Of a stretch of DNA of 64,000 bases, positions 10,611-22,086 are shown in pieces; position 1 is the first letter of the stretch, and each line of letters starts with the position of its first letter. The position numbers and the translations under genes were made by a program. The stretch is taken from assembly GCA_964006375.1 (NCBI GenBank), contig OZ023269.1:65738029-65802028 (forward strand), read 5' to 3'. The notes under the pieces are model-generated. The model saw nothing but the letters and a program-made list of their open reading frames with translations. It was not told where the DNA came from and did no database searches. Origin of the DNA: Tillus elongatus. Its lineage: Eukaryota; Arthropoda; Insecta; Coleoptera; Cleridae.

Positions 10611-12401
10611 CTATAACAAATAGTCCTTAAATTGTTCCGGCATCTTTATTACTCGACCAGAACTTGTTGTAGGTTGATGATTGATCGCATTGTCACCAAC
10701 ACTTTCACTTTTTCTGGTTGAGTCTGCTAAGCCACTATCATTAGGATGACCAGAACTTGTTGTAGGCTGATGATTGATCGCACTGTCACTGACACTTTCA
10801 GTTTTTCTGGAGGAGTCTACTAAGTCACTATCATTAGGATGTACAATAGGCATATCATCATTTTCAGTTGTAGGTACAATATATTGATTAGGATTGGGCC
10901 TTAAATGTATGCTATTAAGGACAAGAGTGCTGTTGTTCGATTTTACAACTTCATAGGACCGTGGATTGTTAGTTTTATCTCAAATAACGGCAGGCTCCCA
11001 TAGTTTTGTTCTATTATTTTGAACAACAACACTCTGACCTTTATTAAATTCTGGTTTACATTTAACATTTTTGTCATAGTAATATTTAGTTTTGTTGCTT
11101 ACATTTTTCAGTTCGTTATAAGCATCTTCATAGACTATTTTAGGGACTAAGGATATTTTATTAGTACAGAGGTGTGTATTTAAGGTTCGTGACATTAAAA
11201 TCTCACTGGGAGAAAATTGTGTACCAGTAACTGGTGTTGTACGGTATTCTAAAAGAGCCTGATATAACTCTAACTGACTTGAAGTTTTCTTTATTAACTG
11301 TTTTGCTATTCCTACCGCTTTTTCAGCAAGTCCATTTGACTTGGGATATTCGGGACTTCTAAACTTAACTTTTATTTGATTCTGTTCACAGAAATGTTTG
11401 AATTGCAAACTACTAAAAATATTGTTATCAGTAATAATCGTTTTTGGAAAGCCATGACTTAAAAAAATGTTCATCAGCTCACTGATACACTCGCTTGCAG
11501 TCTTGTTTTTAACTTTACAAACTTCAATCCATTTTGACAAATAGTCAATGACAATAAGATATATCTTAGGGCCAAATTCAGCAATGTCTATTCCTATTTT
11601 TCTGAATGGCAATTTTGGCATTTTCTGTGGAATCAATGGTTCCTTAGTACAACATCGTTGATGCTTTTGACAAGTAAAGCACATTTTTACATACTTTTCG
11701 ATATCATTATTAATTGAGAACCAGTAAAAATATTTTCTAGCTCTGTGTTTAGACTTAACAATTCCAAAGTGTGCTTTTCCATGATTTAAATGTAGATAAA
11801 TATTTTGTAATTTTTTAGGTATAATAATTTTATCGTTTATAAAAAGAAGACCATTATTAGTGTATAATTGATCTTTGAGCATATAGAAATGTTTAAGTAT
11901 AATATTATCAGTAGTTTTGGGATTTAATTTATGCCAATAGGTTTTTACAAACTTTACAATTAAACTTAGATCTTTCTCTTGTTCAGTCTCTGATTTAATT
12001 TTTTCCAAGTCTCTTACAGATAAGTTGAGGTAATCATGTAACTGTATGGTATGGACAACCTCAGATAACTCTGGATCTTCAGACTGTTCTGATTTTATAT
12101 ATGCCCTCGATAGTAAATCAGAAATATACATTTCAGATCCAGGAACATATTTAATAGTCAAGTCATATTTCATTAATTTCAGTTTAATTCTTTGAATTCG
12201 ACTTGAATTTTTGAAACTATTACTATGTAGAATATTAACAAGAGGTTTATGATCAGTATTGATTTCAATCTGATTACCATAGACATAGTTATGGAATTTA
12301 TTACATGCAAAAAGAATAGCCAGAAGTTCCTTTTCTATAATCGGAAAGTTACATTCTGATTTATTAAGGCTTCGAGATGCAAACGCTACAGGTTGACTGC
12401 T
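10611..12401 (-). pseudogene. Mag-like pol: RNase H end, integrase and C-terminal tail
   Basis: RNase H signature TDHKPLVNIL and the GSEMYISDLLSRAY segment are followed by an integrase zinc region with the CFTCQKHQ pair, then the catalytic core with D (GIDIAEF), D (ITDNN) and E (NGLAEKAVGIAKQ). Integrase would insert the cDNA copy. A stop at 10,980-10,982 separates the last roughly 120 codons, which end GRVIKMPEQFKDYLL, typical of this clade. That tail holds two copies of a roughly 33-residue unit (HPNDS..DS.RK.ESV...INHQPTTSSG). Confidence 0.85.
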
Positions 12402-13469
12402 TTACAGTAAGCATGCGCCTATACCTTTGTTACTTGCATCTGTTTGTAAGATAATTTTTTCTTTGTTATCAAAGAATCTTAACACTCGAGCAGAAGACAC
12501 AACATATTTAAGCCTATTGAAAGATTCAGACTGTAATTGAGTCCATTCAAATTTTTCATTTTTTTGATAGCAATTTTCTTAAAGGATATGAGATTGTACT
12601 TAAATTGGGAATAAATTTATGCAAAATTTAAGCATACCTAGAAATCTCTGAATTCCTTTTTTATTTTTAGGTTTAGGCATTTTTACTATTGCTTCAGTAT
12701 GCGACTTATCTGGTTGCATTCCTTCTTTTGAAAATTTAAATCCTAAATATTTAACTGAATTAATTTTAAATTGTAATTTCTCAGGATTAAACTTAACATT
12801 ATTATCTAGAGCTACCTTAATCACTTTATTTAAAATTATATCATGCTCTTTTGGGTCTTCAGCGGCAATTATGATATCATCAAAAATACTTGAACTCCAA
12901 GAATGTCCCCGAACAATTTCATATTCTCGTTGGAATACTTCGGGACTACTGGAAAGGCCAAAAGGTAATCTTAAGTACTTATATTTATCAAAAGGTGTGT
13001 TGAACGTACATAGATCTGAAGACTCTGGAAAGAATTCAATCTGATGAAACCCATCTTGCATATCAACAACAGTAAATATTTTCTTTTCTGACAAATTTGC
13101 TGTAACTTCTTCAATAGTAGGAATCGAGTAAAACTCACGCTTCACATATTTATTCAGCTCCATTGGATTCAGACACACTCGAATTTTTCAATTTTTCTTT
13201 TAAACTATAACCAAATCACTGCACCAATCCGTTGGATACTTTACTTCTTCAATATTTTTTTCTTTTTCCATCCTCTTCAAAACCTCTTTCAATTTTGTTT
13301 TGATGACTTCAGGAAATCTCCTTGGTGGTCTTGATACTGGAACTGCATCTTTACTTAACCTGTTTTTGTATTTAGTAGGAAGTTTTCCAAAGCCTTGGAA
13401 GACCACTGAATTCTGCCTAACAAATTGCATTTTTTCTGTCATTTCCCTGCACAAGTTTTGTTTCTGCAT
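12402..13469 (-). pseudogene. Mag-like pol: reverse transcriptase and RNase H start, broken
   Basis: RT motifs include VVDMQDGFHQIE, LRLPFGLSSSPEVFQ and the catalytic-site variant FDDIII, where YxDD would be usual. Breaks: two stops near 13,188-13,202 just before the CLNPMELN motif, a break near 12,600 after RFLGMLKF, and a TAA at 12,402-12,404 inside RNase H. The copy cannot make a full RT. Confidence 0.85.
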
Positions 13470-13872
13470 TATTCACTTTTTTGATTTCATTCAACTTTTT
13501 TATTATTTTGAAATTTTGTGATGTTTTCAGCCCCAAAATTTGATGAGCTTTAAGTTTCACAACATAAAACTGTACCAATTCTTCGTTCCTATTTTCTGGT
13601 TGACATCGTAACATTGCAGTTCCCACTATATCCAATTTTGAACCACCAAATGCTACTATAATATTTTTTGTTGGTTGTAATGCTGAGGGTACATTCAATT
13701 TTTTGAAGACATTCATTGGCAATACATTAATTTCTGCACCGGTATCAATTTTGAATTTGACCACTCTACCATTTATGGCTACTTTGTGTTCCCATTGCTT
13801 TGCTTCACTTATTTCTTCACACTTTAGTTTTGATTGATTAACAAGAAATTCTGATTCACTGCTGGATGACAA
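13417..13872 (-). pseudogene. Mag-like aspartic protease region
   Basis: The retropepsin active site is FKIDTGAEINVLP, followed by a flap-like stretch and HQILGLKTSQNF. The enzyme would cut the element's polyprotein. It lies between the gag zinc knuckles and RT, as expected for this clade. The 3' part overlaps the RT-containing frame, so a frameshift separates the two. Confidence 0.8.
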
Positions 13873-13893
13873 ATCTTGTTCTTTCTTTTCAAC

Positions 13894-14628
13894 TTAATAA
13901 ACATTTTTACTTGTCCAGTTTTTCTGAAAATTGCTGAAATTCTTTTTATATTTTTTTGGGCAGTGTGACTGATAATGGTGTAATTTGTGACAAAAATTGC
14001 AGGTTTTTCCATAAGCTGGGCAGTTTCGAGCAGTGTGAGATAATCCACACTTTCTACAGTTGTACTTTTGTTGTACCTCATTTATTGATAAGGCATGCAT
14101 TGCTTTTACTTGCTCTTCACTTACTTCATGATCTCTGCAAAGTGCAATAGTTTGTTCAATGGTTAATTCATTTTCTCGTAAGAGTCTCTCTTGTAAAGTA
14201 GAGTCACGAATACCTATAATTATAACGTCCCTGATAAGACTGTTTTCTTGCTCTCCAAAATTGCAAACTTTCGCTAATCGTTTTAAATCGGTTGAAAACT
14301 GATCAAAAGTCTTACCTTCTGCTTGGCACCGTTTGAAAAATGTATGTCTAGCAAAAACAAGGTTTTGTTTCGGATTACAGTAATTCTCAAAGGCTTCTAC
14401 GACTTTATCGAACTTTTTTTAATCTTCTTCAGCTAGGGTAAATGTATTAAAAAGTTCTATCCCATCATCTCCAACACAGTTCAATAGCATTGCAATCGTA
14501 GTTTCATCAGTTTTCTTATCATTTTCACTAGCTTTTAAAAATATTGAGAATTTTTGATAAAACGATTTCCAACTTTCACTTAAATTTTCCACCAAATTTA
14601 AGCCACGCGGAGGTTTGAAACTAGCCAT
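13894..14628 (-). pseudogene. Mag-like gag with two CCHC zinc knuckles
   Basis: The start MASFKPPRGLNL is typical of Mag-clade gag, which forms the virus-like particle. Two knuckles follow near the C-terminus: CRKCGLSHTARNC and CNFCHKLHHYQSHC. An in-frame stop at 14,419-14,421 separates the first 69 codons from the rest, which continues with recognisable gag to 13,894. Confidence 0.85.
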
Positions 14629-14713
14629 TTTGTTTTCTTTCGACCTCGACCGTCACTTGAGATTTCTCAATTGTTCATAATTTTAGTTACACAGGCAGTC
14701 ACTTATCGGTTTA

Positions 14714-14733
14714 CCGACTTTCACCTGACACCA
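14714..14733 (-). promoter_or_regulatory. Primer binding site of the Mag-like element
   Basis: TGGTGTCAGGTGAAAGTCGG begins directly after the LTR end ATATAACA. Position and the TGG start fit a tRNA primer binding site; the tRNA was not identified. Confidence 0.7.
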
Positions 14734-14857
14734 TGTTATATACGTGCTAATTTCAATAAAAACAGCGAGTGTGATTTCAATATTATAATTTAGTTATAAG
14801 TAAATCGCTACATACGTTGAAACTAGTTACTTGAGGGAGTTCATGTTCTGTGTCACC

Positions 14858-15353
14858 TAGTGATGGGTCTTTATTTAACAGTCTGCTATTTTTAAACGGT
14901 TGTCGAGCCGCAACGGTAACCACCAGTTATGGATTTATAAAAAAACAGCTTAGAAAATAACGCTTTTTACACTAAACTAGAATTCGGAGTCGTATCTGTT
15001 TCAGTTCCACTGCAACTAAGTTCGATGAATAAACATCGGTTTTCATCGGCAACTGTTAAATTTGACTATTAACGGGATGAATGGACAACTGACTGGGAAT
15101 AATAAATATGTATGGGTATGCTATGCAGTATAGAGCGGACTTTACTTCATAACACGTTACTTAACAGGTAACACGTTATTTATACTATTGTGCTGGCTCT
15201 CGCTCGCAGCTTTGGGAATGTAGGATACTATCGATCGACTATCCAGTTCAAAATAACAGGCAAATAACTGAAGCTGTTATTTTCAACGGTTATTATGAAA
15301 TAACGTAAGAGGCTTCAACTGATAATAGAAAATAACGGTTTTGCACATCACTA
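14858..15353. mobile_element. hAT-like MITE, 496 bp, inside the Mag-like LTR
   Basis: Ends are TAGTGATGGGTC and, inverted, TAGTGATGTGC. The flanking 8-mers GTGTCACC and CGGTCACC are an 8-bp target duplication with two changes, and the 3' LTR shows the empty site GTGTCACC. TIR start and duplication length fit hAT. No transposase frame is present, so it is non-autonomous. Confidence 0.75.
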
Positions 15354-15451
15354 CGGTCACCTGACATTCTTCTGCACCATGGCCAGGACCGATGTCATCT
15401 GTCACATTCAGATGTACGGTCAGGGTTGGGCCAGCCAAACAATGTACAGGA

Positions 15452-18400
15452 CCCAGACAGCACAGACACATTCTGAGAATATACCAGAAATGTTTCGAAA
15501 GAATATTCAAACATCCCCAGAACATTCTCACAAGGTACCAAATATATTCATAGAGCATTCTATGAACATGAGAATTGGACAGATTCTGTCATACTAATAA
15601 GGTTCTTAGAATGTTATTTATAATATTCTTAGGAGCTCCCAGTATCTTCTAAAAATGTTCCACGAACATTCAATGAATCTTCTCAAAATGTTCATATATA
15701 TACTCATGGGAATATTGCGTTTAAAAAAAAGATATACAGGGTGTTTCGCATAAGAAACGACACAGAGCAGGGGCATGTAGGCCTAAAACGCAACTTACTC
15801 CTATACAAAGGTGCATCCCTGAGAAGTTATAGGCCTCAAAGTGGGGTTTTTAATTTCGAAAAAAAAGTCACTATCTCAGTAATACTTCAACTTAGAAAAA
15901 CCAAATTTGGTACACGTTTTTGGGTGTACCAAGAGCATTAATCGTTGGTGAGTAGAGTTCAATTGAAGCATTTTAAAGGGTTGAATAGTGGTGATGCACC
16001 CATCAAACGTGACAGAATTTCTTAACCTATTGGCGGATCTAAAATTATTATTTCATTTTAGGAGGAAGTAAATTATAAAACTTTTTTACTCATGTTATTT
16101 TTCAAAAAACTTCTGTCGTTTTCAAGAACAACCTGAATAACTAAAGACACATATATTATTAATGTTACTTAAAATCATCAAAAATTAAATAGATGCCTGT
16201 GAAATTATCATGTTGAAGAATTTCTATAAATTATCGATAGCAATTTTTTTATTTCTGTTGTTTGAGTTGCCTGTTTTCTAATAAATTATACTTATTCACA
16301 ATTTTCTCCTGTTTGTCAAATTTGACCTATACATAAGTTTATTGGCAAATATTTAATTTTCGATGATTTTTAGTAAGATTGCTAAAATATGTTTCTTTAT
16401 TTATTCGTGTTTTTCTTGAAAACCACAAAGTTTTTTGAAAATAACAGGAGTTACAAAGTTTTAGAGTTAAATTCCTCATAAAATGAAATATTTTCTTAAA
16501 TCCACCAATCTGTTAAAAAATTGTGACATATTAAGTGTGCATCACCCCTTATCAACCCTTTCAAATGCCTTAATTGAACTCTACTTACCATTGATTATTA
16601 ATGCTCTTGGTACACTCAGAATGGGTACTAACGGGTTTTTCTAAGTTAAAGTTACAGATATATTGATTTTTTCAAAATTTGAAACCCTACTGAAGGCCTA
16701 TAACTTCTCAGGGGTGCAACTTAATATAGGGGTAAGTTGTGTTAAATTACCATAATTTACGTTTACCTACATGCCCTTACCCTGTGTTGGTTCTTATGCG
16801 AAACACCCTGTATACATTTTTTGAATGATACAGAAATTAAGAAAATGCAAAGATATGAAATATTGCATTTCTCTTCAAAATTTACTCATTTTCCACCATT
16901 TAACTGGCCTTTTATTATTTTCGTATAAGCAAGCCCAACAGGCTAGAATGTGAACTTCAATCACTCACCCTTGTTTAGGTTATCATATTGTTCCAGTGGC
17001 TACACACACCTGTAAACTCAAGTTCAGATACATAATAAGTCAACAATTCGAGTATTGCACATTTATTCAGATTAAGTATGTACTTATAACAAATACAAAG
17101 AAATGTCTGAATAAAATAGTAATAAAACAAAATTCCATTAACATAAAAATCAAATAAATAAAGATACAGTTCTTGGAGTTGCCAGAAAATATAATAGCCA
17201 AATACAAAGTTTCCGAGATGAATAATCACGGTTATCCCCACTGAAGTCACTTGAAATTTAGTTAGACTATTGATCCTACAGGCTTTTAGCGTGGCATTAA
17301 AGGAATTGCATTACACAATAGTACTTACACCTTTATAGAATACAACTAAATTGGACAGAACATGCCACAAAATCACACTAACTTACACTCACACAAAACT
17401 ACAACTGAAAGTCATCGATCAGACCTTTTGACCCTTCCCTTGTATGGTTGCTTTCTGCTCTCCTTTCGCGGACTTGATTTTGACTTCTAAAGCTATTTCA
17501 ATATCCCAATGCCCAATGTTTGTCACCAACAGCATGGATATTCCGATTGTAAAGGCATACTTTGGCAAAGTGATTCCGTATCTGATAAATTGCAAGTTTT
17601 ATTGTACATTCATCTTCCTACCATATGTTGAGGTCCACATTTTCTGCACTGAATAGTGATACTTCTTACAACATTAACTTCTTCCACAGGAGTAAAAAGC
17701 CCTAGATGTTGTTTAGACAATTCTATAGATTTGCAGTATCCTTGAACTTTTCCAGTCCATCCACATCAAACTGTGGTGGTGGTGGTTTATATTGCATGAC
17801 TTAGGTAATATTGAACATAACACACTTTATTTTTAAATTATATATTATACAATGTAGGTTTACCTAATCAGTAAGATGATCCAGTCTCAAGCAGGAGATG
17901 CTTTAAAACTTGTTTCTTTACTGGGTGCATCTTAATTCTTGATAACCTCACACCATGTTTTAGTTGCTTCTGTACTCTGGATCTTTGTTTGCAATTATAC
18001 ACTGTTCACGTCACATTATTATTTTTAATTAATTATGTTACAATATAACCTTATACAACGACAACGTTGACCACAGACCATTCATTTTGACATTACTTTT
18101 TACTTATGTCTTGCGGCCATCTTGCCCTTCCCGGCGGCATCCGGCATGGAAATGCACTCTATGCCTCAAGAATGGATTGCCTAAATATACAATTTTGGAT
18201 GTGTTTACCATAGACAGGTAACATAATCAAACATGCAAAATAGTTACTATTATAATTCTCACCACTATACCGTAATCAGCATCTATCTTTTTCATTAAAT
18301 TTTAAGGTTATATAATATTATAAGGACATCTCAAGTACGTTCGGAGCGAATATTCGGTATAATAACCTATTCAAATATTGTGAGTATATTGATCAATAAT

Positions 18401-18555
18401 TTTCTTAGGATGTGATTGAATGAATGTACTCAGAATATTCAAGATTGAAGTTTGAAATTCCATAAATGTTATTAGAACATTCCGAAACAAATATTCTGAA
18501 AAAAGAATGTTCTCACATTGTGAGAACATTCTGAGAATATCTTGTGCTATATGGG
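15452..18555 (-). mobile_element. TIR element copy 1 (3.1 kb), CCC...GGG ends, carrying a foldback
   Basis: Ends are CCCAGACAGCAC and, inverted, CCCATATAGCAC, each followed by roughly 100 bp of subterminal sequence rich in AGAATGTTC and GAATATTC inverted motifs. The target duplication is GA, and the empty site is visible in the 3' LTR at about 10,541. It contains short coding-like pieces on the minus strand (KQLKHGVRLSR near 17,960; FDVDGLEKFKDTANL near 17,750) but no complete frame. The transposase class was not identified. Other copies lie at 50,882 and 58,075. Confidence 0.75.
15737..16810. mobile_element. Foldback/MITE copy 1 (1.07 kb), mariner-like ends
   Basis: Ends CAGGGTGTTTCGCATAAGAA appear in both orientations, with TA on each side. 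The two halves are imperfect inverted repeats of roughly 500 bp: for example GCATTAATC next to the TACCAAGAG motif at about 15,930 reappears inverted at about 16,600. No protein is encoded. TA duplication and ends suggest a Tc1/mariner-driven non-autonomous element. Confidence 0.8.
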
Positions 18556-18586
18556 GATTTGCATAGCCAATATAACATACTAAACA

Positions 18587-19000
18587 AGCTGTTTCCCGTA
18601 ATAAAAGAGTTCCATCTACAAAAGTGGAAAAGTGAATGGAGAACCTATTGCATGAACATAAATAATCCCTACAAGAACCTATTTCTTGATTTGCCGGGAC
18701 CTAGAGACCACAAGGTATACACCAATGAAAGCAGAAGTACCACCACCACAACAATCGTGAGGCTAAGGTCAAACTATGGACGACATCCCATGCATTTACA
18801 CTGTATAGGAATCTTAAGTACACCAATGTCACCAGTCAAAGCTTAGCGGATATAAATCATATAATTTTTCTATGCCCCCTAACACAAGAAGCTAGAAGTA
18901 ATTTACTGTCGGAAATTTGTAAATATGGGGCTAGAATAAAAATGCCGTTTAGTTTACACCAAAAAATCCATTTGCATTTGTATAGAATTTGTGTACATGT
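18587..19000 (+). mobile_element. LINE 3' end (C-terminal ORF2 fragment), plus strand
   Basis: Coding remnants HLQKWKSEWRTY, then RLRSNYGRHPMHLH, then after a frameshift [18 protein letters not shown]. This is the pattern after RNase H in Jockey-superfamily LINEs. It begins exactly at the Mag-like LTR edge and ends near a (TA)n tract. The Mag-like element may have inserted into it, but the other side of the insertion is not recognisable. Confidence 0.6.
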
Positions 19001-19003
19001 ATG

Positions 19004-19487
<484 letters not shown>

Positions 19488-19571
<84 letters not shown>

Positions 19572-19970
19572 ATTGTTTTTTAAAAATTTTTTTCCTCCTT
19601 TTTTTCTTTTTTTTCCTTCTTTTTTCTTTTTTTTTAAATTTTATTTATATTATATTTTTTTAACTTTGATTTTTTATTTTTTGTTTTTTTGTTATAGGTA
19701 TATATTTTCTTTTCTTTTCCACAATTATACAATTTCACACTATATACAAACTATATACAATTCTACAATATATACAATTAAACTGTTTTACCATATTATT
19801 CACAAATATAAAAGTTCCCAATTTATGTATAAACTATATACAATTCTACAATATATACAATTAAACTGTTTTTCCATATTCTTCACACATATCCAAGTTC
19901 CTAATTTGTGTACAAACTCACAATGTATGTACAAACTATATACAATTATACAATATATGCAGTGAAACTT
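19488..19970. repeat. (TA)n tract, T-rich stretch and 83-bp AT repeats
   Basis: (TA)n at 19,488-19,568, then a T-rich stretch to about 19,700, then repeats of CTATATACAATTCTACAATA starting at 19,751 and 19,834 and a shorter copy near 19,936. Noncoding; the T-rich side is where the minus-strand LINE at 19,975 ends. Confidence 0.8.
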
Positions 19971-19974
19971 TATA

Positions 19975-20345
19975 TGTGTATTTTATTTTGACTAAGAAAT
20001 GTAATCAAGGCTGTGTTAACAAATTTATCTGATTTGGACAGCAAACTGGTCAAATTTAGAGGGAAATAAATATGTTTGCTAAATAGTTGTTCGTACATGG
20101 TTTTACATCCTTGTTCGTAAAATCTACATTGGAAAAATATGCGATTCAAGTTACATATGGTACTATTATCACAGAGACAGGCATCCGTAATTCAGCTGTA
20201 AATCGTCTTCTCTGATGAAAATATCACTTATAAAGCAAGACTCTAATTTTCGTGTGTAAGAGGTTATACTAATTTGTATTTCACAGTCCTCTTGTAATGA
20301 CCTCTTCAATCTTCTACGTGAGGTGGCGCCCTCTACATATAATTT
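19975..20345 (-). mobile_element. LINE 3' end, minus strand
   Basis: Reading the minus strand gives SYTRKLESCFISDIF, then NYGCLSL, then after a frameshift CNLNRIFFQCRFYEQGC and FVNTALITFLSQNKIHI. This is the zinc-binding and C-terminal pattern of Jockey-superfamily LINE ORF2. It faces the plus-strand LINE end at 18,587, with simple repeats between them. Confidence 0.6.
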
Positions 20346-21480
20346 ATCTTCGGTTATTCACGAGTCGTTTGCCGCTGCGTCAAGGTCATACTAGAACCTG
20401 TTTATGCGTATACCTTTGCTGATTCATGTTATAATATTTGTTTTGAATGTTATAGACCATAGGTTGAAATGTTGAGTTCCCTATTCATGCGTAAAATAAA
20501 GAATGCGCTGTGACATCTACTGTCTTCATAAAATTTAGTGTACATACATACGTTGAAACATACGAAAATATCATGGTGTACTTGCGATTAATATTTTGTT
20601 AAACGTATAATCTATTTTTTAATTATTTAATAAATGATAAATTGTGACAATGTAATTCACTTCCCCATTAAATAAATATTTTGGAGAAAAAATAAACTGG
20701 ATGGAAACGCATTATTTGTTTCTATAAAACAACAAAAAGGATTGGTAAAATTCACAGAATAAACATTTTTTAAATGAAACATTTTATATAAGTTTATCCC
20801 GACTGTACTAAAAAAATATAAGAAATACCTGTTTTTTATTGCAATGCAATTGTTAATAAAATAATAGTTTGAGACCTTAGAGAAAAATTTGTCGAACCAC
20901 TTGAATCTTGAACTTTTTTTTACTAAAAGGATTTAATGTAAATAAATTAAAAGTAATATATTTTTTATATATACAGTGATTCATTAAGGGTGGCGACCGG
21001 CTGTATCTCAGAAACCGTATAAAAATTTAGTTACGAAAGTGTCCAGGCAAAAAGCCTGAAAATTATTTGCAGGGTTGTAGGTGGACTGCCAGAGGGCGTA
21101 ACTGAAAATCAAAAATCTAAAAAGCGATTTTTTGCAAAAAAATCTTAATTAAGGTCTACTGAAAGTGCAAAAATAAGAATCTTCGGAAAAATGTGAATAT
21201 TTTTCCTGGAAAGAATTTTCTTTTCTCTCGCCAAAGAAGAGGTGGGGAGAGTGGGAATCTTGTTGTGAAAAAAACGCTTCGATGTCCGATTCTGCTGAAC
21301 CGAATCAACCGTGGTCTTGCCCAAAAGATATCCTCTAAGCCAATAGGAAATTTATAAATTTGAACCAATATAATAAATATTTTGAATGTTAGAGGGCGCT
21401 GCGTATTTTTTTACCAATCGTGTTGTTTCTTAAAAATATTATATCAATATATTTTTCTATCCAAATATATCTTAAAAAAG
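20346..21480. other. Unrecognised sequence, probably old repeats
   Basis: AT-rich sequence without a convincing gene. From about 20,985 a block rich in runs such as GGTGGCGACCGGCTGTATC and later AGAGGGCGCTGCG looks like the end of an old DNA element, but no paired end was found. Confidence 0.4.
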
Positions 21481-21563
21481 TTCGGGACGCAGCAAGTGCG
21501 TCATGGTACTGAATTTTCGTTAAATGCTTCAAATGTGAATCACTCAATTTTCTATAAACTTAG
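21480..21563 (+). repeat. Dispersed repeat start (GGGACGCAGCAAGTGCG family), interrupted by BEL
   Basis: GGGACGCAGCAAGTGCG then CATGGTACTGAATTTTCGTT. The repeat is cut by the BEL insertion at the duplicated CTTAG and resumes at 43,298 (AAAGTTGAATTTTGGTATG, CAAGGCAACATG). Related copies lie near 45,920, 57,950, 63,470 and 63,690, with an inverted one at 63,958. Confidence 0.65.
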
Positions 21564-21931
21564 TGGAGGTTACGGCGTTGGTGCCGTCGAATTAATTTTC
21601 TTGGCTGGTTCTCGATCGATTTAGTGGACTGTATCGAATTAAAGCAATGTGGATTTCTGTAGAATATGTATTAACTATTTACACTAATTACAATAACTTA
21701 TAACTAAAGAATAAATAAATATACAAGACGGAGCGGCGTGCTGAACGAAGCACTCGAATGGGTGTTTTTAAAACGAATAGAACGATTAACGGTCTTCATT
21801 CGCCTTCCTTCTTCATCGCGGTCGTCGCGCTTGCGCACAATCAATGTCCAAGACAGCTTGACATCTGAGCTGTCAACGGTGGCGCACTGCGTGATTTAAA
21901 AACTCGCGGGAAATGTTTATAATGTTAACCT
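21564..21931 (-). repeat. BEL 3' LTR
   Basis: 368 bp, paired with 42,930-43,297 at equal length and about 98% identity by eye. It contains the phrase GGTTACGGCGTTGGTGCCG common to BEL LTRs of insects. Confidence 0.9.
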
Positions 21932-22086
21932 TGCCGGCCGCCTTTAAGTAACAACTTCAAATAATGGTGATATTTATCTTAACATTAATATATAAAAAAA
22001 CATAAAATAACACTCAATGTGGACAATATAAAAACAGTGGAAAAAAAACTTAAATAATAACTCTTATCGAATAAGAATCAAAAAAT
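21932..22086. other. BEL 3' untranslated region
   Basis: AT-rich stretch between the integrase stop and the 3' LTR. The polypurine tract should lie next to 21,932; a GGCGGCCGGCAAGG purine-rich stretch is there on the minus strand. Confidence 0.5.

Larger units (their letters stand above)
10396..18586 (-). mobile_element. Mag-like Ty3/Gypsy LTR retrotransposon, decayed and nested
   Basis: Both LTRs, PBS, gag, protease, RT, RNase H and integrase are identifiable in the normal order on the minus strand. The 5' LTR starts TGTTTAGTATG (18,586) and ends ATATAACA (14,734), interrupted by two insertions. The 3' LTR (10,396-10,570) has lost its last roughly 67 bp. Several stops and frameshifts break the coding region, so the copy is dead. 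Confidence 0.85.
14734..18586 (-). repeat. Mag-like 5' LTR, split into three pieces by two insertions
   Basis: LTR pieces are 14,734-14,857, 15,354-15,451 and 18,556-18,586. Together they rebuild about 250 bp that matches the 3' LTR over 175 bp. Removing the hAT-like MITE and the TIR element makes the pieces contiguous with the uninterrupted copy at 10,396-10,570, which serves as the empty-site reference. Confidence 0.85.

Noticed and set aside
19573..19965. 130-aa frame rich in Phe and Tyr
   Set aside because: Arises from the T-rich stretch and AT repeats.
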